The notes beneath the pieces are model-generated. The model was not told where the DNA came from. It saw only the letters and a list, made by a program, of their open reading frames with translations, and ran no database searches. The translations under genes and the position numbers were made by a program. Below, piece by piece: positions 22,800 to 34,083 of a stretch of 64,000 bases of DNA. Each line of letters begins with the position of its first letter. Position 1 is the first letter of the stretch. This stretch comes from Lineus longissimus (taxonomy: Eukaryota; Nemertea; Pilidiophora; Heteronemertea; Lineidae): positions 10,609,501 through 10,673,500 of the forward strand of contig NC_088310.1 in assembly GCF_910592395.1 (NCBI RefSeq). The letters are read 5' to 3'.

Positions 22800-23519
22800 T
22801 CACCATTAAAATATATTTCTTCAACCTACTTTTGACAAATTATGATTGAAATAGATAGCAGAGGTATCACGTTATGAGCTTCCAAAAGATGAATTAATTT
22901 TACGTCCTCCAACTAGCCGTATTGTGAATTAGTAAGGGGGTAGTTAAGGCAATAATAATGCGCTAATTAGGGTCGGCCTCACGATTAATCTCAATAAATT
23001 CAGCTTTATCCAATCAATACCATGTTTCTATACACTTTCGTGTTCGCATGAATATCCTTAAAGCAGATCGTGCAAATCAGTGTGCTAAGTGTTTTTCATA
23101 TCATTCTGGCCAAAGCCGGCAAAGGCAGTTAAACTCAGGAATGTGACAAGATTGCAGAACATTTACCAGAAGATATTGGTTTTGCACAACACTAGATCAT
23201 CCTAAGGGTAGGCCTAACCAATTCTCTTTCAAGGTGTCAACTAATTAAGGCAGGTCAACTATGACACCGGCTCCCAAGGGCTGTTATTACTACGATACTA
23301 TTAAGTGTGATCACAAATTTTGAAAACTGCGCTAAAACGGTTTCCAAGATGGCCGCTTGCCAAGTTAAAAATAGAGCACCTTTGCTCGGTCCATCTGATT
23401 GAACATATGACTTCATGCAGTGAGTGTGATAACAAGTTGAAGATTGTTACAGAGAGAAAATCTTACTAGTTGCCATGGTTCCTTCAACAGTTGCAACCCT
23501 GAAGACAACCAGTTACTGC
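22800..23519. other. Gene-free stretch
   Basis: AT-rich intergenic DNA; nothing is recognised on either strand. Confidence 0.5.
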
Positions 23520-23870
23520 AGTCTGGACCTTTACATCATATCCGTTGAAGTTCAGCTCGAGACAAACCAGTCCATTAGATGCAGGGTCACACCCTGGGAC
23601 AAATAGTAAATGCAAGCTGGACCTTTGTATCAATTACTATGACGTGCGGGTTGTGAAAAAACAGTCCAGTCGATGCATGGTCACAAACCTTGGGGCAAAT
23701 AGTTAAGGCAGTATGGACCTTTACATCAAATCCTTTGAAGAACAGTTTAAGACACACCTGCCTAGTAGATGCATGGTCACAACCAGAAACAGTCTGGACC
23801 TTCACATCAATTCCTTTGAAGTGTAGGTTGGTTGTGAGAAATTAGTCCGGTGAACATAGTCCAGCCTAAG
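23520..23870. repeat. Degenerate ~94-bp tandem repeat, about 4 copies
   Basis: Phrases such as CTGGACCTTTACATCA, GATGCATGGTCACA and GGGACAAATAGT recur with starts at about 23523, 23617, 23712 and 23794 (spacings 94, 95 and 82). Copies are strongly diverged, suggesting an old array without recent homogenisation. Confidence 0.75.
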
Positions 23871-25132
23871 CCAAACAGCCATGCAGTAATTGCCGTCAGC
23901 TTTACATCAAGAATCCACTGGTTCTTCTGATGACCGAGCAGGTGATCATCTCTGTAAACCATGATAACATTTGTTTAAAGATTCAGGTCTGATTATGCTA
24001 ACCTGACTGACGGCAATCCGCCACTTTGCCGGACAGTACTAAAGCTGGGACAAAGCATAGAATCGAATGCAATAAGCCTACTTCTTCCTTGGTCAGTTTG
24101 CCTATTTCATCAGGCAACAAAACAATTTGAAAATATTTTTGGGAAGGGGGTGGGGTTGACATCAGTGGTGTGCGACCATGCGGTCTTTTCAACATTGCTG
24201 CTGGTGGCCAGCAGTGGCTTCCTCCACCTGGTGTGTAAGGGCCTCTATAACTGATCAATCTAGGGCAAAAGGAATGGTTTTGGATAGGGGTAGAATTCTT
24301 TTTTCAACACATTGACAATCCAAGGCGTGTGCATTTGTAAACATCAATGATGTATGTACATTTCAAAGGTACAATGACCTATTTTCGGTCAGAGACAACA
24401 CCGAAAGTTAGAGTTCTCACCCCAACCCTGACCATTCTTTTGCTTCAGATCAATGAAATAGAACCCTGACAATGACTCCGAGCTGCCTTTCACCGAATTT
24501 GTTCAATATTTTTTTCTGATTTCTTAATTGTGCAGAATTCCAGGCCTACATTGTGGGAGTGATCAGCTGTCATTTTGACTTGACAGATTTGGAAGACAGT
24601 GCAAATTCGGCTCAATCATCATGCCACACATTGAAAAAACATGCGTTTTGTTTATGGATAGACCTAAGATGAACTATCCAGCATCGCGAAGCACTTACCG
24701 TGACCTAGTGAGACTTTGGGACCAATAAAATAAACTTTACTTTGGCATATTGCAAATATACCAGCTATTTAGAAAATGGTACAGCGGAACCAATGAAACA
24801 ACATCTTGATCTACTGGATATCCTCACCTCCAAGACACACAATGCTCGGGATGTACTTCTATACATTAAAAAAGGCCCACGATAGGAGGCTTACATGTAT
24901 CTAGCTGGTATTAGAAACACCCATTCCTTTGATTGATGGGTCATCGGAAATCAAATAGGCCTAATCATGTTGAGCATTCACTCTATTAAAGATTGGTTTT
25001 CGTGGCTTGAAGATCGATTGCATCACGCCAATGAAGTGAAATCCCGTTCTGTAATTCAATGGGCATCGACGACTCGACCTTCATTATTAACCCTTTAAAA
25101 GCAAAGTATTGGGATCAACAAAAATTGTCGAT
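23871..25132. other. Gene-free flank left of element D
   Basis: No gene recognised. It contains a 25-bp block at 24815-24839 that recurs inverted at 38548-38572, outside the other side of the D/pogo cluster. Confidence 0.5.
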
Positions 25133-25628
25133 GGCTGGGTTGTTCAAAGCCCCGCTAACTCTTAGCGACTGGCTAGGTACAGGATAAACCCCTGCTAACT
25201 TGAGCGAGTCGCTAATTGGGTTGTTCAATTTTTTTTTTGCTTAGCGGGTCATTATCTCCCTGCTAAATCTGGTCATATTTAGCGGGCCCAGGGGGCACCG
25301 ATATCTCCTTGCTAAGCCACCGCTAGCATTTGTCGTCTGCTCTATCATCCAAGATGGCTGCGCACAGGATGCTGCTCCTGGACTTTCCAGCCCAAAATCG
25401 CAGATTTCAGCGTAATTTCCGCCACAGACCATTGCCGTTGGAGGAATTAAGTGAGATAAAATTGCAGAAAAAGTACAGATTCAATTCTGAAGGCATACAT
25501 TTCATATGTGACTTGGTGAGGGATGATTTGATGAGGGACACGGACAGAAATCACAGCCTGAATGTGGAAACACAGGTGTTGGTTGCCCTCAAATTCTTTG
25601 CATCCGGATCTTTTCTGGACGATGTTGG

Positions 25629-26239
25629 TGGTGCGGGTATGGCTTCAGACAGGATCAGGAAATAAACCAAGAGCCGAGTAACTTTTGATAAATCTTTGTT
25701 GTTGAATCATCAAATTGAATTGTTTCTGGAAATACAAGAATGCAAATGGTCTTACAAAAATGTCTTCACTTAGCACTGAGAAATCAATACGCTGCTGTGA
25801 GATCACCCAGGAGACGTCCTCCACATACATTAGTACACCTACAATGCACTGCCTGTACACGGACACATGCACCGAGGTGCGCTCGCAACAGCCTGACAGA
25901 GCACAAACAGCGACCAATACAGGCCCAAATTCTCGGGTCCACAGCTTACAACGATTACTCAAATGGGGCATGGGAGATCTATACATCATCATTTACCTCG
26001 TTTATAAATGCTCTTGGCCTAAACATGAGCACGAAAGGGAGAAACTCCCACGAAAAAGACGAAAGGTCCGCAAGGACATTTCTCAAAGATACAAAAAAGG
26101 CGAAAGCGCTGACGTCACAACTCCGGAGCGGAAAAGAGGGCGCATCTCAAACTAACGCGCGCGAAATTCAAATTGGCCGTAAAACAATCACACGCGGAAC
26201 TCGCGATTTAAACATTGGGTTTCAATAACATTCAAAACA
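25629..26239 (-). repeat. BEL/Pao 3' LTR
   Basis: 611 bp, matching 31918-32528 throughout as far as I can compare. Three overlapping frames inside translate identically in both LTRs and are read here as incidental. Confidence 0.95.
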
Positions 26240-26301
26240 TCCTCCGGGCGCCAAGGACGCGATAAAGCGCGGACGCATAATTTAGTCAGAATTTCAGTCA
26301 T

Positions 26302-29300
26302 CTAACACGCCTCACTCCCGTCGTCTCTGTCCCCATCCCCAGTCTCATGGTCAGAGTCAACGTCTTCAACAGCGGAAGAAACATCATCATCGGGCTCCAG
26401 GACTGGCACACACCTCTGGACAGACCTTGTCCTGAACCCAGATTTCACCTTGACCTTCACATTCCTGACCTCCCCATCATCCCCTGGGTAGGTCTCCTCG
26501 ATTCGGCCTAATTCCCACTGACCACGCACTGCACTGGGATCGACAAGCAGGACAACATCACCGGGACGCACCTTACGCCCCTTGGCGAGCCACTTGGACC
26601 TTTTCTGTAAGGTGGGTAGGTATTCCCGAATGAACCTCAACCAGAACTGGTTGACCAAAGCCTGGGCAAACTCGAATCTCTTGTGGAGATTTTTGGTGAC
26701 TGCAAACGGTCCCTGAGGAGTCTCGGCTGACGCCCTACCAAGAAGAAAGTGATTAGGAGTCAGGGGTTGCAAGTCGTTTGGGTCATTTGAACTGTAACCC
26801 AGCGGCCTAGAATTGACCAAGTTCTGAACTTCTGCGAACACAGTACTCATCTCGTTCCAAGTTAGATTCTGAGGACCAACCACTAACTTCAGACCTTTCT
26901 TGACCAACTTGATGAGTGATTCATAAAACCCACCCTGGTTGGGACTCAGCGGGGTGATGAAACGCCACTTCACCTTGTGGAGGGCAGCAAAACCCTCGAA
27001 TTGCTTACGCCCCTCCTCCACAAGTTTTTTTAACTCTTTCTCGGTGCTGACAAATGAACTTCCATTATCAGAAATAATGGTTGAAGGCCACCCATGATGG
27101 GAGACAAACCTTCTCAATGCATGAAGGAAGGCTTGGGTGGACAGGTTTTCCACAATCTCAAGGTGAATCGCTCTGACAGTAGCACAGGTGAAGATAGCCC
27201 CCCAGGCCTTTGTCACCTTATTACGCCCACACTTCAAGAGAAAGGGACCAAACAGGTCCAAGCCAGTTGTACTGTAGACAGGAGCAAACAACTGAAGACG
27301 TTCCAAAGGAAGGTCTGCCATCCAAGGGACCAGGGGAGATTTCCTACACTTCCTGCAGACAACACAGTCTCGAACTATCAGACGTGCCATGGTCCGACCC
27401 TTCACAAACCAATACTTGCGGCGACTATGACACAGTGTACTCTCACACCCACAATGACCATTCTTCCAATGGACATCTCTCATCAACAACTTGGAAATGT
27501 GGTTCAAAGAGGGAAGGAGAAAGGGATGGTTTTCATCATAGGACAGAGGGGACTTGCGAAGACGACCCCCAACCCTGAGCATTCCCTCACTGTCTCGAAA
27601 GGGGGCGAGGTCCTTGCAGCGTGTATGCCAGTCAGTCAACTCCTCCTGGGCAGTAGAGATCCAGTATTTCTCAGCTTTCTCGCGTTCCCCCGGTTCGAGC
27701 TCTCCAGTCTTTCCATCTTCTTTCTTGACGTTGGCCTTGAGATTCCCAATGAAGCGAAGACAAAGGGCTGTCACCGTGATGAGTCTGGGCCAACTCGAAT
27801 AGGCGTAGCTCTTGATCGGTGGGACAATCTTCACAACCGCTGAAGACATCTTGGGAAATTCTCGGTCTGGTTTCTTCTCGCTATCCACATCAGCTAACTT
27901 CAGTGATGTCTGGTCTGGCCAATGCATCTCTCCCCTTTTCAGGAAATCCGGTCCTTCAATCCAACGACCTGTCATCTCATCTGGCCTGAGTCCTCTGGTA
28001 AGATCATCTGCTGGATTTAGGGCTGTGGGCACATACTTCCATAACGAGGGATCCCAGGTGGACTGAATCTCAGCAACGCGTACGCCAACAAATTGTTTCA
28101 AAGAGAGCGACTCAGACTTCACCCAATGAAGAACTATCTGAGAATCAGACCACAAATGAACATCAGGCTTGGTGCGCAACTCAGTATGGATGGTCTTGGC
28201 AAGACGGGAACCAATGAGAGCCGCCATCAACTCAAGGCGCGGCACCGTAGTCTGGTGTAGCGGGGCCACCCTTGCCTTTGACGAGTACAGACGGACACTA
28301 ATGCCATCTGGCATTGGCCACAACATGTAGCCGCAGGCACCATATGCATGCAGGCTGGCGTCAACAAACACATGAAGTTGGGGTTGTCCCAACGCGTCTA
28401 CAGGCTTGACAGACCTGGGGATGACAACAGACGTTTCTAGCCGCTTGAAATCCGCGAAAATCTTGCTCCACCTCTTTACCTGGTCCGGTGGTAGATTGGT
28501 GTCCCAACCAAGTTCCTTGATTCTCCAGATATCTTGCATAGCAATCTTGGCTGTGACCGTGACAGGGGTCGCCAGACCAAGAGGATCAAACAGGGTAGAC
28601 ATGTATGACAGCACCAACCTCTTCGTCAGAGACTCAGAAGGGGGGTCCTTGACCCGGAAATGAATCATATCAGACTTATGATTCCAGGAGACACCAAGAG
28701 TCTTGACGCTATCACCACCACCTCCGAAGTCAACAGACTCACCAACACATGCCTCAGACTTCTGACTCATTGACTCCCTACCAGCCAAGTTACTATACCA
28801 GATCTTGATTCCAAACTTCCCAGTGTCCAGGATCTCGTCCAGATCACCCATCCTGCCCTTGGCCTGGCTCGTCTGTTCGCACGAATGGATCAAATCATCC
28901 ATATACCGGTCTCGCTTCAGGATCTGGGCTGCATCGGGGTGGGATGTCTCGTGGCGTTCCGCGATCTTCAGCATCACCAGGCTTGCCATATCAGGGGAAG
29001 ACTTGTCACCAAAGGCCACCCTGGTAAGTTTGTAGATCTCTGGCTCTCTCGTGTCATCTAGATTCCTCCATAGGAAACGATGAACTTCGGTGTCTTCAGG
29101 TTTTAGTCTTATCTGCAAGAACATTTTGGAGATATCCCCCACAATAGCGATCAAGTCCTCACGGAACCTGAGCAGCACCCCCAACAAATTGCCAATCAAG
29201 TTGGGTCCCTTGTAAAGGAAGGAATTCAGGGAGACACCTTGGAACCTAGACGCTGGATCAAAGACAATCCTCAGTGGGGTGCTGGGCTTATCAGGACGGT

Positions 29301-31878
29301 ACACCCCATGGTGTGGAAGGTAATATAACGGTCTCTTGTCAGTCTCTCGGGGCCCTGCCTTGACAGCCCAACCCTTGTCAAGGTATTCTTGCACAGCATG
29401 ATTGTACAAAGAGGCTTTGTCAGAGTCTCGGGACAAGCTCTTCTCAAGGGAGTACAGTCTTTTCTCAGCAAGACTGTAGTTGTCAGGCAAGAGACAAGGA
29501 TCTCTTCTCCAAGGCAGACCGATCATGTAGCGATCGCCATCATGGCTGACAGAGCTTTCCAGAAGCTCCAGAGCCTTACGGTCTTCTGATGACATGGGCT
29601 CAATGGGACAAGAACAGCTTGGGGCTCTAACTCCCAACACTTCAAGATCATACAGGTCGGACATAGACGGGGCAAGTTTTCTGACAAGATTGACTGACAC
29701 CCGCTTAGGAGCCTTTCCTTCAGCCCCTATGACATACCATCCAAGTGGGACTCGTTTTGCAACAGGTTCAAAATCCAAGCCTCGCCTAACTTCCTCTTCA
29801 GAGTGTAGGTGACTATACTGAACCCCCAGGATGAGATCAATTGGACCCCCAGGATGAGACAAGTCCAGATCACTGAGATGGGAGAAAGAGCACAAATAGT
29901 CCTCATTCAAGGGAGGAACCCCGGATACAGTGCAATCCATCTCATGGGCCTCGACCAGATGCTCTTCTCCCCCATCCAAGTGGGAAAGCCAGAATTTCAA
30001 TCTACGACTGTTCTGTTGACTATGTGGGGAACCACCAACCACCAAAACCTCAACAGGCTCAATTCTACCTTGTAGGCCTAATCCCTTAGCAAAATCACTC
30101 CGCACAATATTGGTGGTCGACCCTGAATCCAGCAAAACATTGCCCTCCTTCACCCTGCCATTCTCAGACCTGAACAAAACTCTAACCACAGGCAAGATGC
30201 CACCTTTGTCAAGAGCAGCCTTGGCGACACCAACAGTAGGCCTGGAAGAATCTGTAGCAGGAGGATCTGGCCGAGGACCGGGAGGTGGGGAATCTACATG
30301 AAGCAAGACATGATGCCACCTAGTGCAGCCACCTTTCCCACACTTTCTCTTCCCCCTACAATCCTGTGAACGATGGCCCTTGATGAGGCAGGAATAACAC
30401 AGGTTATGAGTCTTAGCAAGATTCTGACGCTCAGAGATTGAATTGCTGACAAAGGTGGGGCACTCGGGAACCTTGTGTGGCTCCGAGCAAATATAGCATT
30501 CTAAAACTTTGTCCCTCACTGCCTGTGCAGCAAAGGAGCGCCTGTCATGCTTACCACTGCCACTATTGCCACTGTTGCTACCATAATTACCCTTGGTCTC
30601 TGTCGAGCGTAGGTCACCGAAATCTGGGTCGCATTTTGCCCGGACTTTCTTGCGCAGGAATTCAGACAGGTCCAAGATGGTCGGCGCACGCGTGGGGTCT
30701 CTTTCACGGATTCTGGCAACTGCGTCTTGCCACCGGTCAATCAAGTAGTCTGGGAGGCGCTGGACGACAAGGCGAAGAGTTGTGACGGCATTCACATCGG
30801 CAAAGTACTGTAGTCGCTGTAAACCTGCAATAACATTGATAACATCAATAGAGTAATCACGAAGAGAGTCCTTGGAATTGTCTATTTTCTTGCCCTTGAT
30901 GATCTTATCAATAAAAGCACGAGCAATTACGCTGCGTGCCCCAAATTGATCCTTAAGCTGTTTCAAGGCTGTGGCATACATGACACCCGAGCAGCCAAGG
31001 CCTGCTATCAGACGCTCGGCATCACCGGACAGGTGCATCCTTAATTGGGCAAGTCGGGCATCATCCTTCAGGTGAGGCTTATCATGAATGTGTAGCTTAA
31101 AGCTGTCCATAAAGTCAACGTAATCGACAGGTTTACCACTGAACGACTTCAACTTTAGGGTTGGGATGTCTCGACCGGCTTCGATCCGATATAATGCCGC
31201 GGCGACGGTCAAGTCCACAGAACTACTTGGCAGGACGGTTTCACGAAACTCCACCAACTCGTCGATCCATGAGTCGAAGGCTGGAACCGGATCCACCGAT
31301 GTGGCGAAGACGGGAGACGGCATCGAGGACACTGTCGAACTCATTATCAGAGGGTGGTGAGCCAACGATATCGGCACACTGGAGGTCGGCAACGTAGCAG
31401 GAGTCAGTGTGCTACCAGCACCACGAGGCATGGCGGCAGAGACAGGAAGCCCCAGGGTGGGCACGGAAGTCGAAGTTGCAGGACTCGATGATGTTACTGC
31501 CGCTGCACCGAAACTAGTAACAGTACCTGTGCTGGTCCCTGCTACAGGTGCAGAGGTCAACGTTGGAGCAGTCTTCGGCTTTTCTTTCTTCTTTCGATGT
31601 TCAGAGGCTTCGTCAAGGAAGTTGTAATAGGAGTCGATAAGATCTGCCTCCCAATGAATGAAATTGCCTGCGTCAGTGGATGTCTCATCCACCAGTGATA
31701 TCATTGAGGTATTGATATCGCATGCCTCACGAAAATCTTTTCCTAAGGCATCCAGTTCATTTTCCAGGCGTAGTAACGTCACGGTGTCGTTGTTAATAGC
31801 CTCTTTTAACCGATTGATGGTGCGGGTGCACCGTCCTCTCAACGACTTTCTCTTTGTCTTGAGCTCCTCGAGAGCCAT
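26302..31878 (-). CDS. BEL/Pao Gag-Pol polyprotein, intact (1858 aa)
   Basis: Starts at the ATG at 31876-31878 (MALEELKTKRK) just inside the 5' LTR; the longer frame upstream has no better start. Domains in order: a helical Gag-like DUF1759 region with SWIDELVEF, CCHC knuckles (CYICSEPHKVPEC, about 459, and CYSCLIKGHRSQDC), aspartic protease (LLDSGSTTN, about 583), reverse transcriptase with RYMDDLIHS (about 993), Pao-type RNase H region (VFVDASLHAYG), integrase zinc finger (about 1466), integrase core with D, D and E near 1540, 1603 and 1648 (LDLFGPF, ISDNGSSF, GGFYESLI), and a C-terminal DUF5641 region (LTPNHFLLGR). No stop or shift is seen. With identical LTRs, this looks like a potentially competent element. 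Confidence 0.97.
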   Translation of the reverse strand: MALEELKTKRKSLRGRCTRTINRLKEAINNDTVTLLRLENELDALGKDFREACDINTSMISLVDETSTDAGNFIHWEADLIDSYYNFLDEASEHRKKKEKPKTAPTLTSAPVAGTSTGTVTSFGAAAVTSSSPATSTSVPTLGLPVSAAMPRGAGSTLTPATLPTSSVPISLAHHPLIMSSTVSSMPSPVFATSVDPVPAFDSWIDELVEFRETVLPSSSVDLTVAAALYRIEAGRDIPTLKLKSFSGKPVDYVDFMDSFKLHIHDKPHLKDDARLAQLRMHLSGDAERLIAGLGCSGVMYATALKQLKDQFGARSVIARAFIDKIIKGKKIDNSKDSLRDYSIDVINVIAGLQRLQYFADVNAVTTLRLVVQRLPDYLIDRWQDAVARIRERDPTRAPTILDLSEFLRKKVRAKCDPDFGDLRSTETKGNYGSNSGNSGSGKHDRRSFAAQAVRDKVLECYICSEPHKVPECPTFVSNSISERQNLAKTHNLCYSCLIKGHRSQDCRGKRKCGKGGCTRWHHVLLHVDSPPPGPRPDPPATDSSRPTVGVAKAALDKGGILPVVRVLFRSENGRVKEGNVLLDSGSTTNIVRSDFAKGLGLQGRIEPVEVLVVGGSPHSQQNSRRLKFWLSHLDGGEEHLVEAHEMDCTVSGVPPLNEDYLCSFSHLSDLDLSHPGGPIDLILGVQYSHLHSEEEVRRGLDFEPVAKRVPLGWYVIGAEGKAPKRVSVNLVRKLAPSMSDLYDLEVLGVRAPSCSCPIEPMSSEDRKALELLESSVSHDGDRYMIGLPWRRDPCLLPDNYSLAEKRLYSLEKSLSRDSDKASLYNHAVQEYLDKGWAVKAGPRETDKRPLYYLPHHGVYRPDKPSTPLRIVFDPASRFQGVSLNSFLYKGPNLIGNLLGVLLRFREDLIAIVGDISKMFLQIRLKPEDTEVHRFLWRNLDDTREPEIYKLTRVAFGDKSSPDMASLVMLKIAERHETSHPDAAQILKRDRYMDDLIHSCEQTSQAKGRMGDLDEILDTGKFGIKIWYSNLAGRESMSQKSEACVGESVDFGGGGDSVKTLGVSWNHKSDMIHFRVKDPPSESLTKRLVLSYMSTLFDPLGLATPVTVTAKIAMQDIWRIKELGWDTNLPPDQVKRWSKIFADFKRLETSVVIPRSVKPVDALGQPQLHVFVDASLHAYGACGYMLWPMPDGISVRLYSSKARVAPLHQTTVPRLELMAALIGSRLAKTIHTELRTKPDVHLWSDSQIVLHWVKSESLSLKQFVGVRVAEIQSTWDPSLWKYVPTALNPADDLTRGLRPDEMTGRWIEGPDFLKRGEMHWPDQTSLKLADVDSEKKPDREFPKMSSAVVKIVPPIKSYAYSSWPRLITVTALCLRFIGNLKANVKKEDGKTGELEPGEREKAEKYWISTAQEELTDWHTRCKDLAPFRDSEGMLRVGGRLRKSPLSYDENHPFLLPSLNHISKLLMRDVHWKNGHCGCESTLCHSRRKYWFVKGRTMARLIVRDCVVCRKCRKSPLVPWMADLPLERLQLFAPVYSTTGLDLFGPFLLKCGRNKVTKAWGAIFTCATVRAIHLEIVENLSTQAFLHALRRFVSHHGWPSTIISDNGSSFVSTEKELKKLVEEGRKQFEGFAALHKVKWRFITPLSPNQGGFYESLIKLVKKGLKLVVGPQNLTWNEMSTVFAEVQNLVNSRPLGYSSNDPNDLQPLTPNHFLLGRASAETPQGPFAVTKNLHKRFEFAQALVNQFWLRFIREYLPTLQKRSKWLAKGRKVRPGDVVLLVDPSAVRGQWELGRIEETYPGDDGEVRNVKVKVKSGFRTRSVQRCVPVLEPDDDVSSAVEDVDSDHETGDGDRDDGSEAC

Positions 31879-31917
31879 CTCACCAGTCGGGTCGTAGACG
31901 TACAAAACGAGAAACTG

Positions 31918-32528
31918 TGGTGCGGGTATGGCTTCAGACAGGATCAGGAAATAAACCAAGAGCCGAGTAACTTTTGATAAATCTTTGTTGTTGAATCATC
32001 AAATTGAATTGTTTCTGGAAATACAAGAATGCAAATGGTCTTACAAAAATGTCTTCACTTAGCACTGAGAAATCAATACGCTGCTGTGAGATCACCCAGG
32101 AGACGTCCTCCACATACATTAGTACACCTACAATGCACTGCCTGTACACGGACACATGCACCGAGGTGCGCTCGCAACAGCCTGACAGAGCACAAACAGC
32201 GACCAATACAGGCCCAAATTCTCGGGTCCACAGCTTACAACGATTACTCAAATGGGGCATGGGAGATCTATACATCATCATTTACCTCGTTTATAAATGC
32301 TCTTGGCCTAAACATGAGCACGAAAGGGAGAAACTCCCACGAAAAAGACGAAAGGTCCGCAAGGACATTTCTCAAAGATACAAAAAAGGCGAAAGCGCTG
32401 ACGTCACAACTCCGGAGCGGAAAAGAGGGCGCATCTCAAACTAACGCGCGCGAAATTCAAATTGGCCGTAAAACAATCACACGCGGAACTCGCGATTTAA
32501 ACATTGGGTTTCAATAACATTCAAAACA
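31918..32528 (-). repeat. BEL/Pao 5' LTR
   Basis: 611 bp, paired with 25629-26239; flanked outside by the GTTGG target duplication. Confidence 0.95.
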
Positions 32529-32870
32529 GTTGGTGACATTTTTGGCATAGATAAGGGGACTGTATCGAGAATCATCCATACGGTGGCTGCATCCCTGGTG
32601 GAACAAAAAGACAGGTTCATCAGGTGGCCTGATGCAGGGAAGCGAAGACACATCAGGCAAACATTTATGGAGAAACACAGATTTCCAAACGTCATTGGAT
32701 GTGTGGATGGGACCCATATCAAAATCCAAGCCCCCTATCCACCAAGAGAAGTTGCTGAGGCCATGGCTCACCCAATGCTGTATGAGGCTACCTTTTTCTG
32801 CAGGAAGCATTTCTACTCAATAAATGTACAGGGCATTTGCAATCATGAAGGTGAGTAGTATCCTATAGCT

Positions 32871-32903
32871 ACCCCCCCCCCCCCCCTCGAGAGAGAGAGA
32901 GAG
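32871..32903. repeat. (C)n(GA)n microsatellite in transposase D intron
   Basis: A C run of about 15 is followed by TC and a GA run, 20 nt after the splice donor at 32851. Confidence 0.9.
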
Positions 32904-34083
32904 GAGTTTTCTAAGCCACTGTTTTTAGACTGGCCTGTTGTAGTGCTATATTATCATGGATTATCATCATATATGCTGTCGGCAGTGTTTGTTTCTCTGT
33001 AGTGTGTGTAGGCCAGCACACAGTACACTGTAGTGTACTGATCAACTGCGTGGCTGATCAGTGACTGACTGAGTAAATCTTCAGCCAAAAACACAACACT
33101 CACTGATTTCAAATTAATGACAGGTCAGGTCTGGGTTTAGTATGTAACCTACCCCAAACTCAATAGGGGTGTACCATATGAATAAACTGATGAATTTCAA
33201 CTGTAAAAGTGGTACTTCATAAAAAGTTCATAAAGTTGTTTACAGTACAAAATGATGACATCATCAATTCTGCCAGCATGACCTATATTTCATATGGGGT
33301 GCCTTTATTGAAATAATTTCAAATATGATATACAGAGTGTCACATAGTAACATGCACCCTGTGGCCTTTTTTCAATTAATGTTAATTGGGCTGGATAAAT
33401 AACATAATTGAAACTTTTTGCTGCTAATCTGACAATATGTTTTCAATCTATCTTTTCAGAAAAGCTCACCAACATAGTAGCGCGCTGGCCAGGGGCAACC
33501 CATGACAGCCATATCTTCAGAGAGAGTGAGATTGCCCAGCACCTAGAGAGGAATCCATGTGAAGGCTATCTGCTGGGGGACAGTGGGTACCCATGTAAAC
33601 CATATTTGCTGACACCATATCTCAACCCAGGGACCCCAAGTCAGAGGCGGTACAATAGGGCCCAAATCAGGGGCCGAAATATAATCGAACGGACCTTTGG
33701 GATTATGAAACGCAGATTCCATGTATTAAAAGGGGGGATACGCATGCAGCCAGACCGGGTGTGTAACATAATAGTTGCTTGTGGGGTACTTCACAACATT
33801 TGTGTAGACAGGCGGCTGCACATACTAGAGGACAGTAGTGATAGTAACAGCAGCAGTAGCAATGACAGTAGTAGTGATGAGGAGGAGGTCTATCAAGGAC
33901 ATCAGAATGGACGAGCCACTAGGGAATATGTGTCAAACACATTCTTTTGAGCAATGGGATATGGATATTATCGCATAAATTGATGGATCAACATTTAATT
34001 GTATTTACAATTTGCTTAAAACTCTAGTCAATTAATAAAATATTTATCAACCAATTTTAACTCTTTCAATAACAGTTCATTGT

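Larger units (their letters stand above)
25629..32528 (-). mobile_element. BEL/Pao LTR retrotransposon, full length, 6.9 kb
   Basis: Two 611-bp LTRs bracket a single open polyprotein on the minus strand. Each LTR begins TGGTGC and ends AAAACA on the plus strand. The 5-bp target duplication GTTGG lies at 25624-25628 and 32529-32533. The LTRs appear identical, so insertion is very recent on an evolutionary scale. No tRNA primer site is recognised in the 39 nt between LTR and ATG. A short purine tract (CGGAGGA) abuts the 3' LTR. Confidence 0.97.
25354..33950 (+). pseudogene. HARBI1-like transposase of element D, split by a BEL retrotransposon
   Basis: Coding parts are 25354-25628, 32534-32850 and 33460-33950. 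With one copy of the GTTGG target duplication counted, they add up to 1083 nt (360 aa) with no stop. The only damage is therefore the retrotransposon, which sits after FLDDVG and before DIFGIDKGTVSRI. The intron 32851-33459 is GT-AG. Catalytic motifs are the Asp of GCVDGTHI (about 150), the Asp of LLGDSGYP (about 238) and the Glu of NIIERTFG (about 273). The C-terminus is a Ser/Asp/Glu-rich tail. The ATG at 25354 is preferred; the frame upstream has only non-ATG starts. Confidence 0.92.

Noticed and set aside
25715-26228. Overlapping ORFs of 115-162 codons in both LTRs
   Set aside because: They are repeated exactly because the LTRs are identical; no conserved domain and no start context. LTR-encoded proteins exist in some retroelements, but nothing supports it here.
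27094-27843. 249-codon plus-strand ORF inside the BEL element
   Set aside because: Antisense shadow of the polyprotein; composition follows the codons of the real gene.
31879-31917. tRNA primer-binding site of the BEL element
   Set aside because: No TGG-starting sequence complementary to a tRNA 3' end follows the 5' LTR.
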